A DNA stretch of 64,000 nucleotides from Tenebrio molitor (GCF_963966145.1 NC_091046.1:20956001-21020000), one strand, 5' to 3'. Counted from the stretch's first letter, positions 32,841-44,001 are shown. Numbers and translations are program-made. Notes: generated from the letters alone by a model not told the origin.

Positions 32841-33165
32841 TTATGACCTATGCAATTTTGCCACTTTTGGGCTGTTACCTACCTCTGCCAGACCTTCATC
32901 AAAAAGTATTTTGCGATTCCTTTTCCTTGGTGGCGATTTCACTGCATGAGTTTCTTCCATTTCCTTAATGGTTTGCCAAACTAATGTCAGACCAATTGCC
33001 GCTGCTTCAGACACCCTTTTTACCATTTCTGTTTTGGAGAGCGCTTCATTCTGCTCTCTAAATTTCGCGTAGATATTATGTATCATTATTTTCTGACCAC
33101 TACTAATTGGCTTTCCCCTCGATTTTTTTTACAACAGAACCAGGTTGTTGTTCTGTCATTTTGCT
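32841..33165 (-). pseudogene. Transposase N-terminal HTH remnant
   Basis: The frame reads KPISSGQKIMIHNIYAKFRE, then LSKTEMVKRVSEAAAIGLT and RKRNRKILFDEG. The pattern is: nuclear-localisation-like bases, an HTH with TEMVKRVSEA, then a basic patch. It resembles the start of DDE_3-type insect transposases. The first ~20 codons are in another frame (one indel near 33115). No catalytic part was found. Confidence 0.5.
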
Positions 33166-33411
33166 ACACCAAAATGCTGAAATCGTGCACCAACAAACGA
33201 CACTTTAACTTTGTGCACGAGAATTTGACGGTGACGCAAAAATTATGACATATTTCAAAAATAATGTCAAAGATTAGATATTTTTTAAAATAATTTGATA
33301 ATTATAGTTCAATGTAAATAAGGCTTGTCACGTGGTGCAAAATAGAGTAATCTGATTTGTCAATTTTAGTCCCTATCTCCCGCATCGCTTCGTTCTTAAA
33401 AAAATAAACTA

Positions 33412-33642
33412 CGGGGTGATCAAATAGGACTGTTTAAGTTGGTAACACTGAATTGTATTTTAAATTGTATAACAGGAGTAACTTTCGGTTGTTGATGGCT
33501 TGTCGTTGTTAATGCTATACCTACATCAGATATTTGTCAAATAAACCAACAAAACATACCCGGTTGCAGTGTTATAAATAACCGAAATATAAAATTTTCT
33601 TAATTGTACTGCCAACTTAAACAGTCCTTTTTGATCACCCGG
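33412..33642. mobile_element. 231-bp MITE, GTGATCA family, copy 2
   Basis: Ends and length match copy 1 at 990-1220. It is TA-flanked and lies in the right end of the 31601-33674 element. Confidence 0.8.
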
Positions 33643-33676
33643 TATAAGATCATCGTCGGATTTCTAGCCGCTCGTA

Positions 33677-34819
33677 ATTCATTTAAGATAGGCAACCAAA
33701 CTTACAGATGCATTATTTAAACTTGGCTGTGTTGTAAATGCTGTGCAAGGTTTTCATAATCGTTTCGAACGCCAAGGTGGTCATTTTGAACATTGTAATT
33801 TTTTTAATAAATGTTTCTGTACTTTAAACTTTTTATTTATTATTAGAGTCTGTCGATTTGTCGAATTACAAGGTCCCATTGAAACTTTTTCATGCCGCCG
33901 GCCGTTATCGACGGTTTTGCATGATTCAAAATCCGCCAGAATAGCGTCCCTGTCGACTCAGCCGTACAGTGACTCTATTCAGCCGTACCTTACTCAACCA
34001 GCACCTGACCATCTCCACTTTTGACTTTTGTCACTTTCATCAAAAAATCAAAACGTAAAAAGGTTAATGCACAAAATAACTCAACCAATTAACAGAAATT
34101 GTCAAGGAATTGTTCAAAGTGTTTTCCTTCAACTGCTTCAGTTATTCTTGCCCTTAACCTTAATTCCTCCACAGTTTCTGGTTGACCTCTTATGCATTTT
34201 TTTTTAACTGTTGCCATAGGGAAATGCATGGTAAAAATTATACCCTCTGTTGACTTATGATCCACTGCAGACTACGTAATGCATACTCTTCAAAGTTGAA
34301 ATTAATGAACGTAAATAATTTGACAAAAACGTAATAGGCGATATCGGGAATTAGGTTTTATATTTTAATTTATTACTTATTTTCATCATAGCCTCTAGGA
34401 AATCTCGCTATTTATTTTTTAAATGAAAGTGACAAACGTCAAAAGTGGAGATGGTCAGGTGCTGGTTTAAGGTTCTCGATGATAAATAAGGTAGCGACAA
34501 CTCATTGTTCATTTTTGAGACTCCAAATTAAAAGAGAGGACATTATCGACAAATGCCGTGAGTGTGACAAAGACAGAAGTATACACAATTTACGGGATGT
34601 TTGTATCGTGTCGAACAGATTAACTTGCATAGACTCCAAATTAAGTGAGATGGAAATATTGGCGCAACCGTTGTCGTTACCTTTTATAATCGAGAACCTT
34701 AGCTGGTTGAGCCGACAGCGACGCTATTCTGGTGGCCGCTCGACGTACTATAATTCCGGCGCGCTAGAAAATATTTTTTTTACAACTTTTTCGACAGTTT
34801 AGGATATTGCATTGTAAAC
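33677..34819. other. Complex inverted-repeat region
   Basis: Outer arms around gccagaatagcgtc (near 33940) and gacgctattctggtgg (near 34713) are inverted copies and surround the element at 33996-34469. A segment around aaatgccgtgagtgtgacaa (near 34551) recurs inside the P-type element near 56836. No gene was recognised. Confidence 0.5.
33996..34469. mobile_element. 474-bp TIR element
   Basis: Arms accagcacctgaccatctcc and the complement span about 30 bp. TTA lies close outside both ends, so a PIF/Harbinger-like 3-bp duplication is possible but not clean. Confidence 0.6.
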
Positions 34820-35049
34820 GTTGTTCACGTTGAGTTGACAATTTTAAGGTCAAATAATTTAATTTTTTGGTTCTGTAATTATGTTTTGTAAATACCTAGT
34901 GACATGCAGCTAACCAACATAATGCAATTTAGCAATGTTCACTTCAACGTGAACGGTGTTTATCTGCATGTCACTATTTACAAAACATAATTACAGAACC
35001 AAAAAATAAAATTATTTGACCTTGAAATTGTCAACTCAACGTGAACAAC
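34820..35049. repeat. Large near-perfect hairpin (~90-bp arms)
   Basis: Starts gttgttcacgttgagttgac; the complement ends the structure. Arms of about 90 bp surround a ~55-bp loop. Very few mismatches are visible, suggesting a recent foldback element or a snap-back duplication. Confidence 0.75.
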
Positions 35050-35199
35050 ATAATAATCTATCCGATAGTTTAAAAAATCTTCCAACTTTATTCCAAAAAT
35101 GGTTTGAATATTTTCATCAGAACAAAAGTTAACAGGAGGTATACGTTTTACCATGCAATTCCCTATGGCAACAGTTAAAAAAAATTCACTGTACACTTA

Positions 35200-35357
35200 G
35201 GGCCAGTTTACAGAAGCGAAATTAAGTTAATTGTAATCAAATGCGAGATTAACTGAACACGTGATCAGATTGAACCAATCGAAGTTTCGGATTCACGGGT
35301 TAATCGCGCATTCAAATTTAATTCGAATTAAATATTTAATTCTCTTTCTATAAACTG
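35200..35357. mobile_element. Possible PIF/Harbinger-type MITE, damaged right end
   Basis: The left end gggccagtttacagaa follows TTA; the right end ttctataaactg pairs with it except for the outer GCCC. The interior is AT-rich. Confidence 0.35.
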
Positions 35358-35822
35358 TTCAACAGGTGGTGGTTATTTGGGTTTGGCACGGCCTATAGGT
35401 ACTTTAGTGCATACAGCCCTAGCAGGACACATAGGGATGAGGTTTACAGGGATCTGGTATGTGAAAATAACGGGATGTTTTCTGTGGAAGGACCCGAACC
35501 CAAATGGAGCGTAGGAATGAGTACAATTACAATTACACGGACCGCTAACGCCGGTGTTACTTAAACCGGTGTTGTTAACACTGGTGTTAATTGACGTGTA
35601 AATAGGATTTAACGCCGACTTTACTAGAACCGGTTTACTAACGCTACACCACTTTACCAACAGGCATGACGTTAGTAAGCGGGTGTAAAATGTACGTGTA
35701 AATGGCTACCTTTGCTTAACACCGGTTTTGAAGCAGGCCTGCCAACACAAGCACAGTTGTCGTTGGGAACCGCTCCAACAACAATGCCAATCTCGGAAGC
35801 ATTTCAGTTGGTCACACTGGCG

Positions 35823-36038
35823 TTAGCGGTCGGTGTAAATGTACTCATAGGCATTGGGTGCTAAGGTTCTTCGAATTAAAATTTCATTTTCAAATGTAGC
35901 ATTAATGTATCGGTCACAAAAATGTCGCATGCAGATAAAATCTTTTGACCCTAATGTAGTTCCACACGCTTTACTCCACACTTGGAGCTTTTCTAAGTTC
36001 TGCAAAGGATAAAAAAATGGCTTGGTGTTGTCTATCAA
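35823..36038 (-). pseudogene. THAP-like domain fragment
   Basis: The minus-strand frame reads KPFFYPLQNLEKLQVWSKAC followed by SKDFICMRHFCDRYIN. The F-x-P...W...C...C-x2-H-F order fits the second half of a THAP domain. The first two cysteines are not in this frame and could lie in an upstream exon or be lost. It ends in LAPNAYEYIYTDR. Whether it belongs to a transposon or a host gene is unclear. Confidence 0.45.
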
Positions 36039-36501
36039 TTTTAAATAAAATCAGTAATCAGCGATTTAATGATGTTTTACCGATGGAACGCGAAATAAAG
36101 ATGCATCCCTATTTAGGAGTTTATAACATGCCCACAAATGACACACTTCTTTATTTTTGAAAATTTAAATTTAAAATTGGATTAGCTGCAAGAACGCGAA
36201 CACCAACGAAATTATCACAATGCTGTCAGTTTGACAGTCCTTCGGTACTATAGCGACATCTGGCGAACTGGCCTCGGTTTTGAACGGTAAAATGGCGTCG
36301 AGTTGCTATACCATGACATCTTGAAGCGAACGCGCCGCACAGTGGGCTGAAACGCCGAAAATGGCGGCTACAAAACGTCCAAAAAATGTGCCAAAAAGCT
36401 TCAATATTAATTTAAATAATATACAATATTCACTTTTACATAGTGCTTAATAGCTATTGGAATCGTATAGGTACATCATTGTCATCATCACTATCAACAT
36501 T
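36039..36501. other. No recognised feature
   Basis: Contains a GC-richer patch near 36240-36370 with several short aaaatggcg motifs, but nothing identifiable. Confidence 0.4.
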
Positions 36502-36503
36502 TA

Positions 36504-37466
36504 CAGTTAATTTCAAAATTATCGAGTACACCTCAAAAATCAAGAGGTCGATTTATTACAGTTTTTTCCAGATGTAAAGATGCCTTTTTGTAATTTGCCT
36601 CCATTTTGATTCTCTAATAGACATATTAACGAACGCGACGTCATCATCTGGGATGTCCTTATAGCCATTATTTCAGGGAACATTTTACGAAAATTTTTAG
36701 GTTGGCAAAGCTTGATCCGTCATGCTTGTCAGTTTAAATTACAAAATGTGCAAAGTATTATTTATCAGGATTTATCAGGCAACAAATTCGCGACCGTACT
36801 TTTGGCAATGTCACGTATTTCAGCGGCGTACATGAAAGATTATCTTCCATATTCGTGTTTTGTGACAGAATTTGGATAAATCAAAAGGCGATTTTGAAGA
36901 CTTGGATCAAATTTTCACTTTTAAAATTAAGACATTACCAACCGCCACAAAAATCCCTAAATCGAGGAAAGTAAACATTTTTGTTTAAAAACGGCTTAAA
37001 AAGGGCAAATTACAAAAAATAGTATAAAAAAACTCGTTTCATAAGACCTTGAAGCACTCATTCCTTCAAATAACTCGTGGCTACCCACTCGTTTTTTAAT
37101 CTTGAATTCGTGCTTCAAGACTGGTCTTATGAAACTTGTCTTTTAATATACTATTTTGAAATTTGAGCGTCATATTTTTTATAGTAGGTTAGGTAAGTTT
37201 GACAACATAAAATGTCGCTTATACTTTGGAACCCCATAATATTGTCTGTTTCATCCTATGCACAGTGCTCTTCGCGATGTTATAGTCCTGGGCTACCCTC
37301 CGGATCGACCACCCTTCTTCTAATTTGGAAAGAATGAGCACTTTCGCGTTTTCGGTTAGATTAGGCATTTTGTTTGTCAAAATTGACATTGATTATTGAC
37401 AAAAAAATGTAAGTGCATTTCACACTGTAGAAAATTAGGTGTACTCTATGATTTTGAAATTAACTG
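36504..37466 (-). mobile_element. Miniature Tc1/mariner element with HTH, copy C, carrying an insertion
   Basis: Termini as in copies A, B and D, with TA outside. The frame on the minus strand resembles NLTENAKVLILSKL plus HTH. About 560 bp (36592-37155) are inserted after gcctttttg. That insertion contains an internal hairpin at 37013-37157 (arms with actcgtttcataagacc). Confidence 0.75.
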
Positions 37467-37468
37467 TA

Positions 37469-38275
37469 CATTGAAATGAGAGCTTGCTGTTGCAATTGAA
37501 AGTGGGTCTAGCTCTCTAGCAGCTCTGTTGTGTGTAGGGACAATTATTGTAAGTTTTTCCCAGGAGTTTTTCGCAAAGTAGAAATGATTGGATCCCATGA
37601 TATTAATAATCTACGGAAAACGTCATCAATGTTTTTTTTTTGACATCACATTTTCTTGTAAAATCTTCGCGGAATCTCTTAATATTCTTATTTCACAACT
37701 CTTGAGATTCTTCGGACATTTGTCCAGTAGGATGCATCAAGGATTGTACAATTTGATGACAAATCAAGATTTTCCTTCTTTAACAAAAAAATTACTCCCC
37801 TGTTATTTGGATCTGTAAAAGTGCTTCAATTTACGGACATCCTCGCACAAAAACTATCACAAAAAGCAAAGACTTTGTCTCTTTCGATCTAGGAGGCCAT
37901 GCTCTATATCGTGGATTTAATTTGACGTCTAATTTGCCGGCTTCCACGGCTCGACATAGTTCGGCCAAAAAAAATATAGAGCCACACAACTCCACAGGAC
38001 TCTTGATATAAAGTGAGAGGCAAAAAGCAAAAATTCAATAAATCATAAACTGCTGAGCTTTGAAAAAAGAACAAAAACAGGTCCATTTTTAATTTCAATT
38101 TCACGTTTATCGACGTAACATTTTTTTATACAGGGTGTTCTTTGTCAAAGTAATGATGCCATCATCTATTTTTTATATTTTTAAAGGTACCTTATTTTCA
38201 AATAAAATAATTACTTATAATGAATGTTTTCATAAAAGTTTAAAAAAACCTAATCGATCATTTTGCCTGTTGCAG
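37469..38275. other. Unassigned; would be intron if the next exon is real
   Basis: No paired ends or coding frame recognised. Its end, ttttgcctgttgcag, is a good polypyrimidine tract with an acceptor. Confidence 0.4.
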
Positions 38276-38813
38276 ATAAGGCAGCGATTATTGTTGAAAA
38301 TACAACACTTAGTAAGCCATCCAGCAGCGATAAAGTTGATGTTAATTACAAGGATGAAATTGGAAGAAGATCGCAAGATGTATCTGATGCTTTTTCAAAA
38401 GACGAAAACTTAACTGATAATCTTTCCGAGAAGGTTTTGGACGTGAAATCAACTTGTACAGATATAGAATCTCTGTATGCTGTTCCATGTAAACTTTCCA
38501 AAAACAGCCAAAAAAATCGTGAGATTTTGTTTAATTCTAATAGTGTGCAACCAGCACCAAATAAGCAGAAATGTGAAGAAGAATTAGAAACAGAATCAGA
38601 AGATAATTTTGCAAATATACGTAATCATATTAAGAACGAAAAAGAGTGTAATATGAAGTTTGAAGAAGTTACAGTGCAAAATTTAAATAATGTAAATACT
38701 TCGTTACTTGATGGCAAAGGGGACGAAGCGTTCGATTTTCATCTCGGCAGTAACATATCTGAGGAGGCAGAATCGATGACCACAACGGAAGCAGAACATT
38801 TATTGAGCACCAA
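38276..38813 (+). CDS. Candidate internal exon of a host gene, unknown product
   Basis: An open frame across 538 bp, preceded by ttttgcctgttgcag and followed by gtaagt, which are near-ideal splice sites. The exon enters in phase 1 (the codon is split after its first base) and leaves in phase 2. The ~180 residues are rich in Ser, Asn, Lys, Asp and Glu (for example EEELETESEDNFANIRNH, SNISEEAESMTTTEAEHLL). This composition suggests a disordered linker with acidic patches. No transposase or retroelement motif is present, and no related copy was seen in the window. I do not recognise the gene. If real, it is the only host coding sequence here and puts the surrounding repeats in introns. Confidence 0.5.
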
Positions 38814-39158
38814 GTAAGTTATCTTATTCTAAAATATAATTTCTTAAACCTAAAACCAAATATACCTATACCTGCATACCGTATCTTAAAAAAAAATTGC
38901 TCACGAGCTGGTGTGAAAACAAGAGTTTTAAAAATGTATGGTTTAACTTCATGAAGTTCGTAACGCCGTCAAAGTTAGATGATGCGTAATCGTATAAAGC
39001 TGCACCACACGTTTCTGATGCTTTTGTTTTTCACAGTCGCTTTTATAAAAGAGTGATGTCAATGTGACAATAGTTAATCTGACAATTTGTGACAAAGCGA
39101 AAGTTTGATACACAATGAAACGTTTTTGGATGTCCCAGCGTTTAATGTCCACCGATGG
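38814..39158. other. Unassigned
   Basis: AT-rich sequence between the candidate exon and the first of a run of adjacent MITEs. Confidence 0.4.
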
Positions 39159-39160
39159 TA

Positions 39161-39711
39161 CTATTGCGAGCACGGAATTTCGGGCCGACTTGAAATTTGA
39201 TGTGAAACAGGCTTTAGGTGTTAGACGTATTAATACCCTTATTTTATATCTATCGAGCGGTCAAATTAAGTTGTAATCGAGTCATCCATGGATTTGAATC
39301 CCTGTGTCTTTTGCGATTGATATGTCGAGATATAACCTGTGATTCCAGCTGTGTTTATTGGAGCGTGGAGTTGAAGTAACGACATACGATTTCGGATTCA
39401 TGGATAACTCAATTACAAATAAATTTGATCGCTCTTTACTATTAATTGTCACATGTCATTTTCGCAAATTGCATTCATCAATCATGAAAAGTTGCAAGTC
39501 CTTAGACGTGATTTTCCGAAAACTGAACAGAATTTTATTAAACTTTGGAAATCAATAACGAAAATGTAAAATAATTGTGCATAATTGTGACAGTTTATTT
39601 TGAAGTTCAGTCAAAAGTAATTATTATAACGTTTATGACAATAAAGCTTAAACCACATTGTTTTTTTTTTAATGACATAAGTTGCTGCCCGAAATTCCAT
39701 GCTCCCCACTG
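39161..39711. mobile_element. MITE, CTATTGCGAGCACGG family, copy 1, with nested MITE
   Basis: The ends ctattgcgagcacggaattt and gaaattccatgctccccact...g are near-complements, with TA outside. The same family without insertion is 249 bp at 62998-63246. The extra length comes from the MITE at 39255-39434. The right TA (39712-39713) is also the left TA of the next element. Confidence 0.75.
39255..39434. mobile_element. 180-bp MITE, GAGCGATCAAATT family, copy 1
   Basis: The arms gagcggtcaaattaagttgt and the near-complement run about 35 bp each. A second copy is at 43822-44001. Confidence 0.7.
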
Positions 39712-39713
39712 TA

Positions 39714-40279
39714 TGGTCGCGATCAATAAATCTTGGACGCTAGTGTCATCATGTTGCCATACATTCTAAAACGGCCTTTATTGATTTATAACCTCAATTT
39801 TGATTGTTGTGTCAATTTTGAAAATGTGAATGTCAGATTTACCGACAAAACATTCAAGAAGTTTTAAAATCAGACAAATGGAACAGAACGAGGTTTTAAT
39901 TAATAAAAAGTATAAAATAAATAAACAAAATTTAAAAACATAATATCGGGTGATCAAGAAGGACTGTTTAAGTTGGCAGTACAATTAAGAAAATTTTTTA
40001 ATTCGGTTATTTATAACACTGCAACTGGATATGTTTTGTTGGTTTATTTGACAAATATCTGATATAGGTATAGCATTAACAACGACAAGCCACCAACAAC
40101 CGGAAGTTACTCCTGTTATACGATTTAAAATACGATCCAGTGTTACCAACTTAAACAGTCCTTCTTGATCACCCCGTATTTTGTCATTTGACATTTTTGT
40201 CAATTTCAATAAAGCATGATTTAGAGTAATTTTTTTATGTGATGTTCTGATGATGTCCAACATTTAATGATTGCAGTAG
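39714..40279. mobile_element. CTATTGCGATCAAA-family MITE, copy 2, with nested MITE
   Basis: Aligns with 11038-11397 on both sides of the nested 230-bp MITE at 39947-40176. It abuts the previous element through a shared TA. Confidence 0.75.
39947..40176. mobile_element. 230-bp MITE, GTGATCA family, copy 3 (inverted)
   Basis: Opposite orientation to copies 1 and 2. The ends cgggtgatcaagaaggac and cttcttgatcaccccg are intact, with TA at the right. Confidence 0.8.
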
Positions 40280-40285
40280 TACTAT

Positions 40286-41495
40286 TAGTCCAATCAATAG
40301 GGAGTTTTACCTTGCAAAAGATACAGAAAAGTTTATACTTGGCAGGTATCTTCTATCAGGCATATTATTAATGTTGTTGAGTTTGCGACCTTGGGGGGTT
40401 GCCGCTCGCCCCGCCATACTGGAGAATAGGGGTGCAAAATCACATTTTTGCGATTATTTCATTATCCGTGCGAGATACCTCTATCTAAGTTGCATGCAAT
40501 TCTCTACATTTTTTGTTCTTTATGTTTTTTTGTCAGATCAATAGTTTCGTAGTTATAGCGTGTAGAAATCGAAAATTTCTATTATTTTTGTACTCTTTAT
40601 TCTTTTCCACACCACCACAGAGGTAGAGCAATTGGGTGCGTTTTTTTTTTGATGTGGTGTCCCCAGTGGGCATAGTCCACGATGCAGTAGAAGTTTACTG
40701 TTTTACTCTTTTTGATCTCTTTGTAGCGTAGACGGACCCTAATAATCTCTAGATCGAACGGTATAGATGAGCTGAATTCATCAGAGTTTATGAATTCGAG
40801 AATTCCTCTTGAGAATTTTCCTCTTGTTCCTCATCATCAAGATCATCTGGCGTTTGCCAAAATAGAAATTAATTGATTTCAGGTATTTGTTCGTCTTGAT
40901 CTTCAGATTCTGGAAAGTCTGTGATTATTTCATTATCCGTGCGAGATACGTATATCTAGCTAATTACAAAAATTACATAAACTTTGATGAATTCAGCTCA
41001 TCTAAACCGATCGATCCAGATCATTTGGATCCGTCTACGTTACAAAGAGATCAAAAAGAGTAAAACAGTAAATTTCTACTGCATCGTAGACTATGCCCAC
41101 CGGGGACACTACGTAAAAAAAAAATGCACCCAATTGCTCTACCTCTGTGGTGGTGTGGAAAAGAATAAAAAGTACAAAAATAATAGAAATTTTCGATTTC
41201 TACACGCTGTAACTACGAAACTATTGATCTGACAAAAAAATATAAAGTACAAAAAATGTAGAGAATTGTACGCTCTACATTTTTTATAATAACTTAGATA
41301 GACGTATCTCGCACGGATAATGAAATAATCGCAGAAATGTGATTTTCCACCCCTCTTCTCCAGTATGGCGGGGCGAGCGACAACCCCCCAAGGTCGCAAA
41401 CTCGGCAATAGTAATAATATGCCTAATAGAAGATACCTGTCAAGTATAACCTTTTGCAAGGTGGAGCCATTTTTATGTCTCTATTGACTGGACTA
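40286..41495. mobile_element. 1.2-kb foldback element, ~500-bp arms
   Basis: Almost the whole element is an inverted repeat: landmarks such as gccccgccatactggag, ttattatccgtgcgagata and gaggtagagcaattggg appear again inverted. About 190 bp in the middle is single-copy. That middle, read on the minus strand, gives an acidic stretch (DFPESEDQDEQIPEI, then a stop, then DDLDDEEQEENSQE). This is reminiscent of the acidic N-terminus of piggyBac transposases but insufficient to assign. The outer ends are tagtccaatcaatag and ctattgactggacta. Confidence 0.8.
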
Positions 41496-41998
41496 TATTG
41501 GGGACAAATTACTTTGGTCATCAAAGCCATTTGAGTGACATAAAACATTAGGATGGTTAACCTTATTTTTTACTACTATCAACCATTATCACTGTCAGAC
41601 CCATCATTGCAAAATGTTAAATACCGAAAAATGGACCACTGAATGAGACATTCCAAGGAGGAAAAATTGAAAAGGTTTCCACAAGGCAGTAGTAACATGC
41701 TTTAATAAATCATAACTTAATAAATAAAAAATAAATAAATAAAATGTTAATACATATTTGGTAATGGCACAATTAACATCCAAATCTTTGCGTAGCCTGG
41801 AGGACATGAACAGGCATATATTCCTGTAATTAATATTAAATAAATTAATCATTTTCTTCAGGAAATAGTCCTCGATATATCCCTCTTGCATGCCATTCTT
41901 GAACATTTTCACTCGTGCATTTCGTGCACTCGTAAAAATATTCGCGTATTTGGCATGCATTCGGGATAATGTGATAATGAATACTATGCATCATGCAT
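41496..41998. other. Unassigned flank of a Tc1 relic
   Basis: A minus-strand frame near 41604-41960 follows the Tc1 relic and may be its decayed C-terminus, but no motif is certain. Confidence 0.35.
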
Positions 41999-41999
41999 C

Positions 42000-42139
42000 A
42001 GATATCGTATTCGATTTGTTTTCACATGTTTTCAATGGGGTTTAGATCAGGACTGCGACTCGGCCAATCAAGGACGTTTATGTAATGATTATTATCAAAC
42101 CATCCTCTTACTCTACGTGCAGTGTGAGGGCGGCATGAA
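42000..42139 (-). pseudogene. Tc1 transposase C-terminal fragment
   Basis: The minus-strand frame reads CRPHTARRVRGWF, then INVLDWPSRSPDLNPIENM, then a stop (the Trp codon expected here reads TGA), then KQIEYDI. This is the second-Asp-to-Glu part of a DD34E transposase. The second catalytic Asp itself is just outside the preserved part. It is clearly different from the intact Tc1 at 8005-9012. Confidence 0.8.
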
Positions 42140-42892
42140 ACTCCGCACAGGTCCGTAACCAGCGGGGTGTCATAAAATTATGGTTAATAATCCTAAAACG
42201 AAACTCCGCACCGGTCGGGCACAGGTAATCTGGATGGGCGGCGCGGTGCGGCGCCCGCGCCCGGTAGATAATCCTTGGAAGGGTTTTTGGAAAAATGATA
42301 AGATTTTAAGTTTATTAAACGTTTTTGAACTATTTTAAACTTCTTCCTTAGTTTTAAGTGAGCCGTTTGTTTTAAAAGATGTATTCCATACGTGAAACTA
42401 TTAGTCAACGAGGTAAAACTCAAATAGTCAAATTGTGTGTGAAAATTACATGTTTAGTTTCCACCATGTGCTTGGTTCAAGTGAATCGCATAAATAAAAC
42501 CTGCAAAGCGTTTATACTTACTGTTGTAAAGGAAATGAAAGAATATTCTCTTCGGGAAAATTTTCACATTACCTATCTTTCGTGCGGAGTTTAGTGCATC
42601 CAAAGAGGACAAATTTTTGGAACGTACGGAGATTCATGCACCTTTAATCCCTTTACCTGCATCCATGCGGAGTTTCGAATCGCCTCAGTGGGAACCGAGC
42701 AATTGTTTGCTGAAAAGTAATAGTATATTATGCACCCAGGGAGTGAAGTGGATGATTTTTACCCGAGGTGCAGTTTGTAGCCCGAGGGTTCTACAAAGCA
42801 CTGTATTTTTTGCAAGACTCACCGATTTCAACAGAAAAAAGCCGAACATTTTAATCAGAATGTGTGTTTTTCGTAACTAAATTAGAAAAAAT
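42140..42892. other. Unassigned region with a GC-rich patch
   Basis: The patch at about 42195-42272 is strongly GC-rich (gatgggcggcgcggtgcggc). The decamer aaactccgca occurs twice here, and its complement tgcggagttt twice near 42582-42675. It may mark a decayed inverted-repeat element. The frames at 42379-42594 and 42617-42880 have no recognised motif. Confidence 0.4.
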
Positions 42893-43190
42893 CTTTTTTC
42901 GTTCGACACTGTCAGAATTTGAGAATTTTCTCCCATGTGAACGGATTTTGATAAATGTCACAACTTGTCAAAACGAAACGTCAAGCTAATTTTAAAGGTT
43001 TAAAGATTTGGAGCCTTTAAGGGGTTCGTCGAACAAAAAAACGTTGTATTCAACTCGTTCTTGTGTAGATTGGGCCTTTTTTGGCCCGCGTGGGCCTTTA
43101 AAACGTTCGTTTCACTCGCGTTTTAAAACGGCCCACGCGTGCCAAAATAGGCCCAATTTACACACAAACTCGTCAAATAAACTACTAATA
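42893..43190 (+). repeat. Two-hairpin repeat family, full copy
   Basis: Carries both structures: gttcgacac...gtcgaac and the long stem from gtgtagattgggcctttttt to its complement ending acacaaactcgt. The inner part of the long stem includes acgttcgtttcactcg. Confidence 0.8.
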
Positions 43191-43821
43191 TGAAACACGC
43201 AGCAAAATGGCTATTTTGTGCACACGACATGTTAGACCACTCTATTTTAACCTTTCAGCTTTTTTCAATTAAAATTTTTGGTTCGTGCAAATAATAGTAT
43301 CTGCACCTCGGAACTGTATGATTGCTACCGTCGGTGCTTTATAGGACCATCGGGCTTCGCTTGCGGGCTACAAACTGCACCTCGAGTGAAAAAACAAATT
43401 AATTCGAAATAAATATGTATCATAAAAGGTTGAATTGGCTATGGTTTTTTGCCCAAGGGGAAAAAAGATGACTAAAAGCTTGAGTTGGCTATGGTTTATT
43501 GCCCAAGGGGAAAAAAGACCCGGTTTACTTTATACAATCAGGGAGTAAAGTTGCTCATTATATACAGGTCGTGCAAAAAAGTGTTATTTGGGTACGCGAT
43601 TTGCACAAACGGAAACATCAAATTTTCGAGACTCCCAATATAAACCTAAAAAAATGATGACCAAGGTATTTTGCCCCCAATAGTACAACTCTAACATATG
43701 AAATGAAATGCAGCATGTTGATTTGTTTGTTTTTTATTAATCGATCAAAATGATGTGTACTGCAGTTAAGCGCGTATGAATGAATCGTTCCACTTGTTTA
43801 GTAGGCAAGCCTCATAATAAA
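43191..43821. other. Unassigned, with an inverted pair to 42770
   Basis: cgggctacaaactgcacctcg near 43365 is the inverse of the block near 42768-42788, so the two may bracket a decayed element containing the hairpin repeat. Confidence 0.4.
43432..43528 (+). repeat. Two-unit tandem duplication
   Basis: The block ttggctatggtttttttgccc (with one-base differences) plus aaggggaaaaaaga occurs twice, about 50 bp apart. Confidence 0.8.
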
Positions 43822-44001
43822 GAGCTTATCAAATTAATTTGTAATCGAGTTATCCATGAATAAGAAATGGTATGTCGTTACTTGAACTCCACGCTTCAGT
43901 AAACACAGCTTGAAACACAGGTTAGATCCGACATATCAATCGCAAAAGACATACGGCTTCAAATCTATGGATGACTTGATTACAAATTAATTTGATCGCT
44001 C
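43822..44001. mobile_element. 180-bp MITE, GAGCGATCAAATT family, copy 2
   Basis: The arms aaattaatttgtaatcgagt and the complement are well preserved. The loop matches 39255-39434 in the catatcgcaatcgcaaaaga-type interior. Confidence 0.7.

Larger units (their letters stand above)
31601..33674 (-). mobile_element. 2.07-kb TIR element with transposase remnant and two nested repeats
   Basis: The ends ggagcggctagaaatccgac and its near-complement share about 29 bp, with TA outside. A MITE (33412-33642) sits exactly at a TA inside the right inverted repeat, and a two-hairpin repeat sits at 31786-32050. An inner inverted pair around gcgcatgcgc is at about 31632 and 32236. The minus strand keeps an HTH of the transposase. 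Confidence 0.75.

Noticed and set aside
33743..34024. 93-codon plus-strand frame
   Set aside because: It crosses the terminus of the 33996-34469 element, so it cannot be one ancestral gene.
41139..41459. 106-codon minus-strand frame
   Set aside because: Lies entirely within an arm of the foldback element and has no motif; a partly matching frame occurs in the other arm.
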